This document shows, piece by piece, positions 1-8,879 of a stretch of DNA of 64,000 bases. The translations under genes were made by a program, and so were the position numbers. The notes beneath the pieces are model-generated. The model ran no database searches, was not told where the DNA came from, and saw nothing but the letters and a program-made list of their open reading frames with translations. Within the stretch, counting starts at the first letter, position 1. The number at the start of each line of letters is the position of its first letter. Source of the DNA: Modicisalibacter sp033446685 (GTDB lineage: Bacteria > Pseudomonadota > Gammaproteobacteria > Pseudomonadales > Halomonadaceae); contig NZ_JAWQLY010000005.1 of the NCBI RefSeq assembly GCF_033446685.1, positions 124,001 through 188,000 of the forward strand, in the 5' to 3' direction.

Positions 1-257
1 GCGCCACCGAAGTGCATGAAGTGAGCCAGCAGGGAGCGCGCACGCCGGCGCTGCGCGGTACCGACCTGGCCGGCGAGGAGCAGCTGGTGTTTCCCGGCGA
101 GGTCCCGGCGCGCCTGCCCAGTGCCGACTTCTGGGCCCGCCAGGGCTTCAGCTTCACCGCCTTTCGCCCGCTGCCCCGCGCAAGCCGCGGTGCCGGCCTG
201 CCCCACATTCGCCTGGACGCCGCCCTCGACTGGCTGATCGGAGACAAACTGACATGA
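1..257 (+). CDS. ycjX: YcjX family P-loop protein (C-terminal end only)
   Basis: The gene enters from the left edge of the window and is open from base 3; only the last ~85 residues are visible. The tail carries the family's ending: a segment VFPGEVPARLPSADFW, then GLPHIRLDAALDWLIGDKL just before the stop. YcjX proteins (DUF463) are predicted nucleotide-binding P-loop proteins of unknown exact role, linked to stress and phage-shock type regulons in enterobacteria. The P-loop itself lies outside the window. The stop codon overlaps the start of ycjF by four bases (ATGA), so the two are translationally coupled, as is usual for this pair. Confidence 0.85.
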   Translation, partial: ATEVHEVSQQGARTPALRGTDLAGEEQLVFPGEVPARLPSADFWARQGFSFTAFRPLPRASRGAGLPHIRLDAALDWLIGDKLT

Positions 258-1318
258 GCGACCCGCGCCCCTATCAGCGCTTCCCCCTCGACGAGCCCGA
301 CGCGGCGCGTGCCGACGTCAATGAGGACCCGCGGCCGTCCGAGCACTACCCCGTCGAGTTGACGACCCAACGCCGTGAAGATGACGCGGGCCTGGCCCCG
401 GCCACCGACGCCGCCCTGGAGCGCGGGCTGGGGCGGCCGCGCAAGCGCCGTTGGGGGCAGCTGACGGTCCTCGGCGGCAGCCTCACGCTGGGCATCATCC
501 AAGCCGGCGAGACACTCTATCAGGCCTCGCTGGGCGGCGACTGGTTGAGCGGCGCCTGGAGCCTGCTCGGGCTGACGGCACTTGGCCTCGGCGGCTCGGC
601 CCTGCTGCGTGAGCTATGGCGACTGCGGCGGCTGCGCCGCCATGGCGCACTACGCCGGCGTCTCGAGAGGCTGGACGCCGAGGCTGGACGCGAGGCACAC
701 CAGCTTGCCGAGGCGCTGCGCGAGCAGATGCAACTCGACCGCGACCATCCACACTGGCAGGCCTTTCTGCAGGCCCATCAGCCCCACCACGACGGCGCCG
801 AGACACGCGCCCTGCTGGCCCATCACCTACTCGCTCCACGCGATCGCGAGGCACGTCGGCTGATCTCGCGGATGTCGGGGGACACCGCGGTGATGGTCGC
901 GGTCAGCCCGCTGACGCTGGTCGACATGCTGCTGGTTGCCTGGCGCAACCTGGCGATGCTCGAGCGCATCGCCGCGCTCTACGGCCTGGAACTCGGTTAT
1001 GCCAGTCGGCTCAGGCTGTTTCGCCAGGTGCTCGCCAACCTGGCCTTCGCCGGGGCCAGCGAGATCGCCTCCGAGGCGAGCATGGAGCTGTTCTCGATGA
1101 ATCTCGCCAGCAAGCTATCGGTACGCGCCGGCCAAGGACTCGGCGTGGGGCTGCTGTCGGCGCGCCTGGGCCTGCGTGCGTTGCGCCTGACCCGGCCACT
1201 GCCGTTCGCCGAGGGCGAGGCGCCGCGCATCGCCGACCTGCGTAGCGAACTCTGGCAGCGGCTGCGACGGCTCGAGAAATCAGAAACGCCCCAGGGTGAT
1301 GAAGGCCGACGAACTTGA
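254..1318 (+). CDS. ycjF: YcjF family (UPF0283/DUF697) inner membrane protein
   Basis: A 354-residue protein in the usual size range of YcjF. Order of parts: a charged, Pro-rich cytoplasmic N-terminus (about 1-65), two predicted membrane segments (about 68-90 and 97-117), an Arg/Glu-rich stretch, then the conserved C-terminal DUF697 region, which includes ISRMSGDTAVMVAVSPLTLV and a Gly/Leu-rich amphipathic part. Its start overlaps the ycjX stop. The pair is conserved together in many gammaproteobacteria, often in stress operons, but no biochemical function is established. The start is fixed by the ATGA overlap. I see no other gene in this operon; the next gene begins 90 bases further on. Confidence 0.85.
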   Translation: MSDPRPYQRFPLDEPDAARADVNEDPRPSEHYPVELTTQRREDDAGLAPATDAALERGLGRPRKRRWGQLTVLGGSLTLGIIQAGETLYQASLGGDWLSGAWSLLGLTALGLGGSALLRELWRLRRLRRHGALRRRLERLDAEAGREAHQLAEALREQMQLDRDHPHWQAFLQAHQPHHDGAETRALLAHHLLAPRDREARRLISRMSGDTAVMVAVSPLTLVDMLLVAWRNLAMLERIAALYGLELGYASRLRLFRQVLANLAFAGASEIASEASMELFSMNLASKLSVRAGQGLGVGLLSARLGLRALRLTRPLPFAEGEAPRIADLRSELWQRLRRLEKSETPQGDEGRRT

Positions 1319-1408
1319 CTTATGTCACGGTGAAGCAACCAGAGTGACGCTATGCTGAAAACATGAAGGTTCTATTCGACAGTGAGCCACAAGGCCCGGG
1401 AGGTGGGC

Positions 1409-1849
1409 ATGTTCAAGACGATACTGGTCCCCGTCGATGGCTCCGAACAGGCGAAACTCGCTCTCGAGGTTGCCTGTAAACTGGCCGCCAACGGCCAGGG
1501 CCATCTGCACATCCTGCACATCCCGGAACGGCTCGCCCACGACAACACGCTGGTCTGGGGCGTCGGTGCCGTGAACCTGGAGGCGCCCGAGGAGGAAGTC
1601 GAGCGGGCCGGCCATAAGATGCTCGAAGCCGCCAAACAAGCCGCCGTCGAGCACGGCGCCACCGATGTCGATGGCTCGGTGCACCAGGGCGACCCGGCGC
1701 GGGTGATACTCGAGCAGATCAAGAAACTGCAGGTCGATACCGTGGTCATGGGGAGCCGGGGGCTCAGCGATATCAAGGGCCTGGTGGTCGGCAGCGTATC
1801 GCATAAGATCGCGCACGCGGCGCCCTGCCACGTCATCACCGTGCGCTGA
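1409..1849 (+). CDS. Universal stress protein, UspA family
   Basis: A 146-residue single-domain Usp protein. It opens with the family N-terminus FKTILVPVDGS and ends with the ATP-binding signature G-2x-G-9x-G(S/T), seen as GSRG, nine residues, then GSVS, so it belongs to the ATP-binding branch. I chose the ATG at 1409 because GGGAGGTGGG lies just upstream and because this start gives the standard N-terminus. An in-frame GTG at 1382 would add nine atypical residues. It stands alone between ycjF and a convergent membrane-protein gene. The ligand and stress signal cannot be read from sequence. Confidence 0.88.
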   Translation: MFKTILVPVDGSEQAKLALEVACKLAANGQGHLHILHIPERLAHDNTLVWGVGAVNLEAPEEEVERAGHKMLEAAKQAAVEHGATDVDGSVHQGDPARVILEQIKKLQVDTVVMGSRGLSDIKGLVVGSVSHKIAHAAPCHVITVR

Positions 1850-1879
1850 TCCCTCTACCGACAGGACACACACCGCGAA

Positions 1880-2965
1880 TCAAGACTGGCCGTCACGCGG
1901 GGTGGCAGGCTCGAACGGGCGCGCTTCCTGCTCCAGCCAGCCTTTTACGTACAGACACTGTATAAGCATCATACCCGTTACGATCAGCGGCTCGGCCACC
2001 AGCATGCCCATCAGACCGGCCACCAGCCCTAGCCATAGCTGCACCACCAACAGCAATCCAGGCGGAATGCTGACCGCTTCGCGCTGGATGAGCGGCGTTA
2101 CCAGATAGCTTTCCAGCATTTGCACAGCTGAGTACAGCACGGCGACGTGCAACATCGCCGTCGGGTCGACCGACAAGGCCACCAGCAAGGCGGGAACCGC
2201 CGAAAAGAGCGGCCCCAGATAGGGAATGAACGACAACAGCGCCGCCAGCAGGCCGAGCGACAAGAACATGGGAATGCCCAGCAACCAGAGCCCCACGCCT
2301 GACAGCAGTCCCACGGCGGACATGGAGGCGAGCCGACCCACCAGCCACCAGGCCAGCTTATGCGTGATGGCTCCCAATAGCTCGGCTGCTCCTTCACGCC
2401 GCGAAGGGGGGATGAGCTGCAACAAGCCGGCTTTATAGATTGCCGGATCGAAAGCGACGAAAAGACCGATGAATACGATCACCACGAGATGGAGTAACGC
2501 TCCCAACGTGGTCGAGAACACGGTCGAGACCCGCGCGGACCAACTGCTGAGAACATCACCGGACGCCGGGTCCGGATTGATCCTTTCGATAAGCTGCGTG
2601 CCCAGCGGCCACTGGCTTATCAAGTGTTTCAACTCGGTCAGCGAGTCGGGAAGTGTCTTGGCGAGTTGCGCAAACTCCTGGCTGATGCTGAAGGCGAAGT
2701 TCACGCTGAAGGCGGTGAGTATGCCGATGATGATCAGCAGCACGACCAACAATGCCCAGCGCCGGGAGAGAACGCTGTGCCGGCAAAGCCAACCCGCCGG
2801 GAGCGACAAGGCCAGAGCCAGCAACAGCCCCAGGAAGACCATCAGCAGGACTCTGTAACCGAACCAGAGCGTGGTCAGCACTGCCACCGTTGCAGCGGCA
2901 ATGCCGGCAGCAATCCAGACCTTGCGGGCGTATTCGCTCAAGCGAGCGTTCTTCGGTTCTCCCAT
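1880..2965 (-). CDS. AI-2E family transporter (PerM/YhhT-like membrane protein)
   Basis: A 361-residue integral membrane protein of the AI-2E transporter superfamily (PF01594). Hydrophobic pairs sit at the N-terminus (about 15-75). A soluble loop with QEFAQLAKTLPDSLTELKHL follows, then the conserved C-terminal membrane bundle with FIPYLGPLFSAVPALLVAL and the final VAEPLIV stretch. Members include PerM, YhhT and TqsA; substrates are mostly unknown and some act as sodium/proton antiporters in halophiles. I preferred the ATG at 2965, which has AGGAG eight bases upstream, over the ATG at 2983. It lies 34 bases downstream of the HAD phosphatase gene on the same strand, so co-transcription is plausible. 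Confidence 0.85.
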   Translation of the reverse strand: MGEPKNARLSEYARKVWIAAGIAAATVAVLTTLWFGYRVLLMVFLGLLLALALSLPAGWLCRHSVLSRRWALLVVLLIIIGILTAFSVNFAFSISQEFAQLAKTLPDSLTELKHLISQWPLGTQLIERINPDPASGDVLSSWSARVSTVFSTTLGALLHLVVIVFIGLFVAFDPAIYKAGLLQLIPPSRREGAAELLGAITHKLAWWLVGRLASMSAVGLLSGVGLWLLGIPMFLSLGLLAALLSFIPYLGPLFSAVPALLVALSVDPTAMLHVAVLYSAVQMLESYLVTPLIQREAVSIPPGLLLVVQLWLGLVAGLMGMLVAEPLIVTGMMLIQCLYVKGWLEQEARPFEPATPRDGQS

Positions 2966-2999
2966 GATGACGCTCCTTGTCATGTGGGTGAAACGCGGC

Positions 3000-3812
3000 C
3001 TACCCCGCTGCGAGATTCAGCTCAAAGTATTCCCGCAGGCGCTGGGCGACGCCGAATGGGTGATGATGTCCGATGCGCGTAGCTCCCGGAACGCGCCGCG
3101 CCAGCTCGGGATGGGCGTTTTCCACGATGAAGCCATGACCGGCCAGCGCCAGCATCTCAGCGTCGTTGAGATTGTCGCCGAACGCCAGGCAGCGTTCGAC
3201 GGGGATTTCCAGGCGCGCCAGCAGGCGCTCCAGAGTGGCGCCCTTGTTGACCCCCTCGGCCATGATCTCCAGCGAATCGGCCATCGAATAGGTTACGTGC
3301 AGCCGCGTACCCAGGCTGGCGTTGATGCTCTGTTCAAGAGCCGCCAGGGCCGCAGGATCGCCGATACACAATACCTTGCCGACACCGCTACCGTCGTGGG
3401 CCTCGAGATCGGCGACCCGATAGCGAAAACCGGTGTGTGCATGCAAGGCCTTCAGTTCGGGAGCCGGCGCGTCGATCAACCACTCGTCGCCGGTATACAG
3501 GTTGAGCCGAATATCGGCATCGCGCGGCAGTTCGACCAGCGCACGTACCAGCTCGGCCGGCACCCACTGCTCGGCGATCAGGCTATCGTCGGGCGCGTAG
3601 AGATGCGCGCCGTTGGTACTGAGGATATAGGCGGGCACCCCCAGTCGACGACGAAAGGCAGCGATGTCGTGGAAGTGGCGCCCGGAGGCCAGCGCCAGGT
3701 AATGGCCCTGAGCGGCCAGGGCCTGAAAGGTCTCGATGGTCAGCGTATCGAGATCGTGCTGGGCATTGAGCAGGGTATTGTCCAGATCCGTGACAATCAG
3801 ATGGGGCTGCAT
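3000..3812 (-). CDS. Cof-type HAD-IIB family phosphatase
   Basis: A 270-residue haloacid dehalogenase superfamily hydrolase of the Cof/YidA type. HAD motif I is DLDNTLL near residue 9 (nucleophile and acid/base aspartates). Motif II lies in LALASGRH, the conserved lysine in NKGATLERLL, and motif IV in FGDNLNDAEML. The insert between them is the alpha/beta C2B cap typical of sugar-phosphate and flavin-phosphate phosphatases. Length and motif order are normal. The substrate cannot be inferred. The upstream region on this strand holds no other gene for ~370 bases, so the gene probably has its own promoter and may carry the PerM-like gene with it. Confidence 0.85.
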   Translation of the reverse strand: MQPHLIVTDLDNTLLNAQHDLDTLTIETFQALAAQGHYLALASGRHFHDIAAFRRRLGVPAYILSTNGAHLYAPDDSLIAEQWVPAELVRALVELPRDADIRLNLYTGDEWLIDAPAPELKALHAHTGFRYRVADLEAHDGSGVGKVLCIGDPAALAALEQSINASLGTRLHVTYSMADSLEIMAEGVNKGATLERLLARLEIPVERCLAFGDNLNDAEMLALAGHGFIVENAHPELARRVPGATRIGHHHPFGVAQRLREYFELNLAAG

Positions 3813-3921
3813 GCGGCTTCCAGGGTTGGTTCTAGGTATCTCTCGGCATTCCTAAAGCGTTTGTAGACGCCTTCTCGGCATCCATAAGGGTATCGCATAT
3901 CGGCCCACGTATGCGCCCTGA

Positions 3922-4005
3922 ACGGTTACCGCCCTGCGTCTAGGCTACGGCTCGCAGGCCACCTTCGGTCGGGCCTTCAAGCGCATTATCAGTAATCTCC
4001 TGGCG
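3922..4005 (+). pseudogene. Remnant of an AraC-family DNA-binding domain
   Basis: This lies in the ~370-base gap between the HAD gene and the fds operon. In frame 3922-4143 the translation includes LGYGSQATFGRAFKR, which matches the second helix-turn-helix signature of AraC/XylS regulators (usual form GY.S...F.RAFKR). A stop at 3919-3921 precedes it. No start, first helix-turn-helix or N-terminal domain is present, and the sequence soon loses resemblance. I read it as a decayed regulator fragment. The rest of the gap holds nothing else I can recognise except the hairpin at 4099-4122. Confidence 0.5.
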
Positions 4006-4093
4006 CGGTACGCGCCGCAGCTCATGCGGATTGATCGCGGAGCCGGTCATGCCCTGACAATCTTCGCTATCGACAGTGGAGCCTGCTCCCCCA

Positions 4094-4122
4094 CAAAACG
4101 GGCCGGGCATGTGCCCGGCCCG
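4094..4122 (-). terminator. Rho-independent terminator of the fds operon
   Basis: A GC-rich inverted repeat at 4099-4122 (arms CGGGCCGGGCA and its complement, tight loop) is followed on the minus strand by TTTTG. It lies 64 bases beyond the fdsD stop and ends the fdsGBA-D transcript. The T-run is short, so termination may be partial. Confidence 0.7.
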
Positions 4123-4185
4123 AGAATCTCAGCGCTCACGCGGTAACGGGTTCAGCGATCGCCGAGACTCGCCGCCACGCCCGCC

Positions 4186-4416
4186 TCAACCCGCCTGGCG
4201 TTCGTGCTTGAGGCGTAGCACGGCCTCTCGCGCTAACGGCGTCAGCTCCGCGCCACCCTCGTCCAGGTAGGCGATGATTTGGGCCTTCATGCTGCGCGCC
4301 CAGAATTTCTGCAGATGCGTCGCCACGCGTTGCGCGGCCTGCGCCTCTTCACCGTGCTGGTTGGCGGCGATCTGATTGACCATCTTGACCAATTGCTGCA
4401 GTTGTTGATCGCTCAT
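4186..4416 (-). CDS. fdsD: Formate dehydrogenase subunit delta
   Basis: A 76-residue protein matching the small FdsD family (PF11390) in length and in motifs: VKMVNQIAANQ near the start and HLQKFWARSMKAQI in the middle. FdsD is not a redox subunit; it is needed for activity or maturation of molybdenum/tungsten NAD-dependent formate dehydrogenases and binds with the FdsC/A machinery. It begins 30 bases after the fdsA stop and is the last gene of the operon. In characterised operons fdsC, an FdhD-like sulfur carrier, sits between fdsA and fdsD; here there is no room for it. Confidence 0.9.
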   Translation of the reverse strand: MSDQQLQQLVKMVNQIAANQHGEEAQAAQRVATHLQKFWARSMKAQIIAYLDEGGAELTPLAREAVLRLKHERQAG

Positions 4417-4446
4417 CGGGCATCCTCGGCGATATTTCTAAGTGAG

Positions 4447-7329
4447 TCACTTGAACGCAATAGCGGAGGCCTCAGTGACCTGCCCGAGATAGGCCTGCTG
4501 GCGCTCGTCGAAGTGCCGGAAGTTCTTCTGCCATTCCGAGGGCCGTGTGACTTTCTCCACCTGCACTGCGGTCACCTTGTACTCGGGGCAATTGGTAGCC
4601 CAGTCGGAATTGTCGGTGGTAATCACGTTGGCGCCGCTGCCGGGATGATGGAAGGTGGTGTACACCACGCCCGGTTGCATGCGCTCGCTGATCTTGCAGC
4701 GCAGCACGGTCTGCCCCACGCGGCTGGCGATTCCCAGCCAGTCGCCCTCGCGAATGCCGCGCATTTCCGCGTCGCTCGGGTGGATCTCCAGCACATCCTC
4801 GTGATGCCACTGACTGTTCTCGGTGCGCCGGGTCTGGGCGCCGACGTTGTACTGGCTGAGGATCCGTCCGGTGGTGAGCAGCAGCGGGTAGCGCCGGTTG
4901 GTGCGTTCCTCGGTGGCCACGTATTCGGTGATCGCGAAATGGCCCTTGCCGATGGGAAAGTCCACTTCGTGCATGGTCGGCGTACCGTTGGGGTACACGT
5001 CGTTGCACGGCCACTGAATGCTGCCCAGTTCATCCAGCTTGGCATAGCTGACCCCGGTAAACGTCGGGGTCAGTTGGGCGATCTCGTCCATGATCTCGGA
5101 CGGATGGCTGTAGTTCATCGGGTAGCCCAGGGCGTTGGCCAGGTCCTGGGTCACCTCCCAGTCCTCCTTGCCAGCCACCGGCGACATCACCTTGCGTACG
5201 CGGTTGATGCGGCGCTCGGCGTTGGTGAAGGTGCCGTTCTTCTCCAGGAAGGTGGAGCCCGGCAGCAGCACATGGGCGTACTTGGCGGTCTCGTTGAGGA
5301 AGATGTCCTGCACGATCAGGCAGTCCAGCGAGGTGAGCGCACTCTCCACATGCTGGGTGTTGGGATCCGACTGGGCGATATCCTCCCCCTGCACATACAG
5401 CGCCTTGAAGGTACCGGCAATGGCCGCGTCGAACATGTTGGGGATGCGTAGACCGGGTTCGTCGTCGATCTTCACCCTCCAGACTGTTTCGAAGCGCTCG
5501 CGCACCGCCGGGTCGGCCACATGCTGATAGCCCGGCAGTTCATGGGGGAAGGAGCCCATATCGCAGGAGCCCTGCACGTTGTTCTGGCCACGTAGCGGGT
5601 TCACGCCCACGCCCTCGCGGCCGAGGTTGCCGGTGGCCATGGCCAGGTTGGCGATGCCCATCACCATGGTCGACCCCTGGCTGTGCTCGGTCACGCCCAG
5701 GCCATAGTAGATGGCGCCGTTACCGACGCTGGCGTAGGCGCGGGCGGCTTCGCGAACCTGGGCGGCCGGCACGCCGGTCTCGGCTTCCAGCGCTTCCGGA
5801 GAGTTGCGCTCCTCTTTGATGAATTCGCGCCAGGCCTGATAGGCCTCGGGCTCGCAGCGGGATTCGATGAACGCCTTGTCTTCCAGACCCTCGGCGACCA
5901 CCACGTGGGCCAGGGAGTTGACCAGTGCCACGTTGGTGCCCGGCTTCAAGGCCAGGTGCATGCTCTTGCTGCCGTGGGGCGTCTTGAGCAGGTCGATACG
6001 ACGCGGGTCGGCGACGATCAGAGTGGCGCCCTGGCGTAGACGACGGCGCATCTGGGACGCAAAGACCGGATGGGCATCGGTCGGGTTGGCGCCAATCACC
6101 AGGATGGTGTCCGCCTTCATCACCGAGTCGAAGGTCTGCGTGCCGGCGGACTCGCCCAGGGTGGTTTTCAAACCGAAGCCGGTGGGCGAATGGCAGACTC
6201 GGGCGCAGGTGTCGGTGTTGTTGTTGCCGAAGGCGGCACGGATCAGTTTCTGCACCAGGAAGGTTTCCTCGTTGGTGCAGCGCGACGAAGTGATGCCGCC
6301 GATGCTTTCGCGGCCGTACTTGGCCTGGGTGTCCTTGAGGCGCCGCGCGGCGAAGCCGATCGCCTCCTCCCAGGACACCTCCCGCCAGGGCGCGTTGATC
6401 GACTCGCGGATCATCGGCGCCTTGATACGGTCCTTGTGGGTGGCATAGCCGAATGCGAAACGCCCCTTCACGCAGGAGTGGCCGTGGTTCGCGTCACCGC
6501 CCTTGTAGGGCACCATGCGCACCAGCTGGTCGCCCTTCATCTCCGCCTTGAAGGAACAGCCTACGCCGCAGTAGGCGCAGGTGGTGACCACGCTGTGCTC
6601 GGGCACGCCCTGCTCGATCACACTCTTTTCCATCAGCGTCGAGGTGGGGCAAGCCTGCACGCAGGCGCCGCAGGACACGCACTCGGAATCCATGAAGTTC
6701 TCGGCCTGCCCCGCGACGACCTTGGAGTCGAAGCCGCGCCCGTCGATGGTCAGGGCGAAGGTACCCTGAACCTCCTCGCAGGCGCGCACGCACCGCGAGC
6801 AGACGATGCACTTGCTGGGGTCGAAACTGAAATACGGATTGGACGCGTCGGTTTCCGCGTCCAGATGATTCGCGCCGTCGAAACCGTAGCGCACCTGCCG
6901 CAGGCCCACGGCACCGGCCATGTCCTGCAGTTCGCAGTCGCCGTTGGCCGGACAGGTCAGGCAGTCCAGCGGGTGGTCGGAGATGTACAGCTCCATGATA
7001 TTGCGGCGCAGCTTGGCCAGCTTGCCGGTCTGGGTGGTGACTTCCATGCCCTCCGCTACCGGCGTGGTGCAGGATGCCGGATAGCCGCGCCGCCCTTCGA
7101 CCTCCACAGCACACAGCCGACAGGAGCCGAACGCTTCCAGGTTGTCGGAGGCGCACAGCTTGGGAATGGTGATACCCGCCAGGGCCGCCGCACGCAGCAC
7201 GGAGGTTCCTTCCGGGACACTGATTTCCACCCCGTCGATTGTCAGGGCGATGTGCTTCTCGGAGAGCCGGGCCGGCGTGCCCATGTCTCGGGAAAAAGCG
7301 TCTTTGTTGGGATCGAAATAATTCAGCAT
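4447..7329 (-). CDS. fdsA: NAD-dependent formate dehydrogenase, alpha (catalytic Mo) subunit
   Basis: A 960-residue catalytic subunit that oxidises formate to CO2 at a bis-MGD cofactor. Visible in order: an N-terminal [2Fe-2S] ferredoxin domain (Cys59, 70, 73, 87), a His/Cys [4Fe-4S] site (HPLDCLTCPANGDC near 119-132), two ferredoxin-type [4Fe-4S] motifs (Cys174-184 and 217-227), the molybdopterin-domain cluster (CAYCGVGC near 251, with Cys286) and the Mo-ligand Cys379 followed by His380 in RVCHSPTGF. The long C-terminal part is the MopB family body and cofactor-binding barrel. Start chosen at 7329: GGAGG lies seven bases upstream and fdsB overlaps it by seven bases. It receives no electrons elsewhere; they pass to FdsB/FdsG and NAD. 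The product is cytoplasmic, with no Tat signal. Confidence 0.95.
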   Translation of the reverse strand: MLNYFDPNKDAFSRDMGTPARLSEKHIALTIDGVEISVPEGTSVLRAAALAGITIPKLCASDNLEAFGSCRLCAVEVEGRRGYPASCTTPVAEGMEVTTQTGKLAKLRRNIMELYISDHPLDCLTCPANGDCELQDMAGAVGLRQVRYGFDGANHLDAETDASNPYFSFDPSKCIVCSRCVRACEEVQGTFALTIDGRGFDSKVVAGQAENFMDSECVSCGACVQACPTSTLMEKSVIEQGVPEHSVVTTCAYCGVGCSFKAEMKGDQLVRMVPYKGGDANHGHSCVKGRFAFGYATHKDRIKAPMIRESINAPWREVSWEEAIGFAARRLKDTQAKYGRESIGGITSSRCTNEETFLVQKLIRAAFGNNNTDTCARVCHSPTGFGLKTTLGESAGTQTFDSVMKADTILVIGANPTDAHPVFASQMRRRLRQGATLIVADPRRIDLLKTPHGSKSMHLALKPGTNVALVNSLAHVVVAEGLEDKAFIESRCEPEAYQAWREFIKEERNSPEALEAETGVPAAQVREAARAYASVGNGAIYYGLGVTEHSQGSTMVMGIANLAMATGNLGREGVGVNPLRGQNNVQGSCDMGSFPHELPGYQHVADPAVRERFETVWRVKIDDEPGLRIPNMFDAAIAGTFKALYVQGEDIAQSDPNTQHVESALTSLDCLIVQDIFLNETAKYAHVLLPGSTFLEKNGTFTNAERRINRVRKVMSPVAGKEDWEVTQDLANALGYPMNYSHPSEIMDEIAQLTPTFTGVSYAKLDELGSIQWPCNDVYPNGTPTMHEVDFPIGKGHFAITEYVATEERTNRRYPLLLTTGRILSQYNVGAQTRRTENSQWHHEDVLEIHPSDAEMRGIREGDWLGIASRVGQTVLRCKISERMQPGVVYTTFHHPGSGANVITTDNSDWATNCPEYKVTAVQVEKVTRPSEWQKNFRHFDERQQAYLGQVTEASAIAFK

Positions 7330-8879
7330 GGCGAACCTCCACGGGAGCGGGTCAGGTCGTCCGGGAAATGTTGGAGTACGCTCTGCACCGGGAACGGGGT
7401 CATCCCGCCCATGGCGCACAGGGAGCCGGCCACCATGGTGTCGCAGAGTTCGGAAAGCAGTTCGAGGTTGGCGTCGCGGTTGTCGCCGGCGCGAATGCGG
7501 TCGATCACCTCCACGCCGCGCACCGCACCGATCCGGCAGGGTGTGCACTTGCCGCAGGATTCCACGCTGCAAAATTCCATGGCGAAGCGGGCCTGTTCGC
7601 CCATGTCCACGGTGTCGTCGAACATCACCACACCGCCATGGCCCACCACGCCGCCGAAGGCCGCGAATGCCTCGTAATCGATGGGGCTGTCCCATTGGCT
7701 CTCCGGCAGGTACGCGCCCAAGGGCCCACCGACTTGCACGGCTTTGAGCGGCCGACCGCTCAGGGTGCCGCCGCCGAAATCCTCCATCAGCTCACGCAAG
7801 GTGGCGCCGAAGGCCAGTTCCACCAGTCCGCCGCGCCTGACGTTGCCGGCCAGTTGCAGGGCCAGGGTGCCGCGGGATTTACCCATGCCGTAGTCGGCGT
7901 AGGCCTGGCTGCCCTGGTCGAGAATGAATGGGACCGCTGCCAGGGAAAGCACGTTGTTGACCACCGTGGGGCGGCCGAACAGGCCCTGGATGGCAGGCAG
8001 TGGCGGTTTGACGCGCACCATGCCGCGCTTGCCTTCCAGGCTATCCAGCAGGGAGGTTTCCTCGCCACAGATATAGGCGCCGGCGCCCAGGCGCACTTCC
8101 AGCTCGAACTGCTTGCCGCTACCGCGAACATCGGCACCCAGATAGCCGGCCTCATAGGCTCGCCTGAGCGCTTCGGTGAAGATCCGGTGAGCGACCGGGT
8201 ACTCCGAGCGCAGGTAGATGTAGCCCTGGGTTGCGCCCACTGCCAGCCCGGCGATGGTCATGCCCTCGATCAGCACGTAGGGGTCGCACTCCATCACCAG
8301 CCGGTCGGCGAACGTGCCGGAATCGCCCTCGTCCGCGTTGCAGACGATATATTTTTGACCTTCGGGTTGGTCGTGCACGGTCTGCCACTTGATGCCGGTG
8401 GGAAAGGCCGCGCCGCCGCGACCGCGCAGGCCGGAATGCTTCACTTCGTCGACGATGGCCTGGGTGTCCATGGCCAGGGCTTTTTCCAGACCGGCGAAGC
8501 CACGATGTGCCTTGTAGTCGTCGATGGAGAGCGGATCGGTGATGCCGATGCGCGAGAAGGTCAGGCGCTGCTGGTTCTTCAGGTAGGGGATCTCGCTGGT
8601 GAGTCCCAGGGCCAGCGGATGCGCGCGTTCGCCCTCGAAGAGCCCGGTATCGACCAGCTCGGCAACGATGTGGGGCTCCACCGGGCCATAGGCCACGCGG
8701 CCTTCTGCCGTCTCGACCTCGACCATCGGCTCCAGCCAGAACAGCCCGCGAGAGCCGTTGCGAACCAGTTTCAGATCCAGTCCACGGCTCTTCGCTTCCT
8801 GCTCGATCAGTGCGGCCACGTCATTGGCCCCCAAGGCCAGGGCGGTGGTATCGCAGGGAACATAGACGGTCACGGTCAT
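7323..8879 (-). CDS. fdsB: NAD-dependent formate dehydrogenase, beta (NADH/FMN) subunit
   Basis: A 518-residue homologue of NuoF. A short thioredoxin-like N-terminus leads into the FMN/NADH-binding domain with LRGRGGAAFPTGIKW near 150-165 and GAGAYICGEETSLLDSLEG near 265-285. A SLBB-type segment and the C-terminal [4Fe-4S] motif CGKCTPCRIG follow. It carries electrons from FdsA to NAD+. The start ATG at 8879 is fixed by a TGATG overlap with the fdsG stop and by GGAGG just upstream. Its own stop overlaps the fdsA start. All motifs are intact and length is normal. Confidence 0.95.
   Translation of the reverse strand: MTVTVYVPCDTTALALGANDVAALIEQEAKSRGLDLKLVRNGSRGLFWLEPMVEVETAEGRVAYGPVEPHIVAELVDTGLFEGERAHPLALGLTSEIPYLKNQQRLTFSRIGITDPLSIDDYKAHRGFAGLEKALAMDTQAIVDEVKHSGLRGRGGAAFPTGIKWQTVHDQPEGQKYIVCNADEGDSGTFADRLVMECDPYVLIEGMTIAGLAVGATQGYIYLRSEYPVAHRIFTEALRRAYEAGYLGADVRGSGKQFELEVRLGAGAYICGEETSLLDSLEGKRGMVRVKPPLPAIQGLFGRPTVVNNVLSLAAVPFILDQGSQAYADYGMGKSRGTLALQLAGNVRRGGLVELAFGATLRELMEDFGGGTLSGRPLKAVQVGGPLGAYLPESQWDSPIDYEAFAAFGGVVGHGGVVMFDDTVDMGEQARFAMEFCSVESCGKCTPCRIGAVRGVEVIDRIRAGDNRDANLELLSELCDTMVAGSLCAMGGMTPFPVQSVLQHFPDDLTRSRGGSPC

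Noticed and set aside
3922..4143. Intact small AraC-type gene
   Set aside because: No start codon, no first helix-turn-helix, and similarity fades after the second one; kept only as a remnant.
6070..7677. 535-codon plus-strand open frame opposite fdsA
   Set aside because: Shadow of fdsA; Gly/His/Ala-rich, typical of the complement of a high-GC gene.
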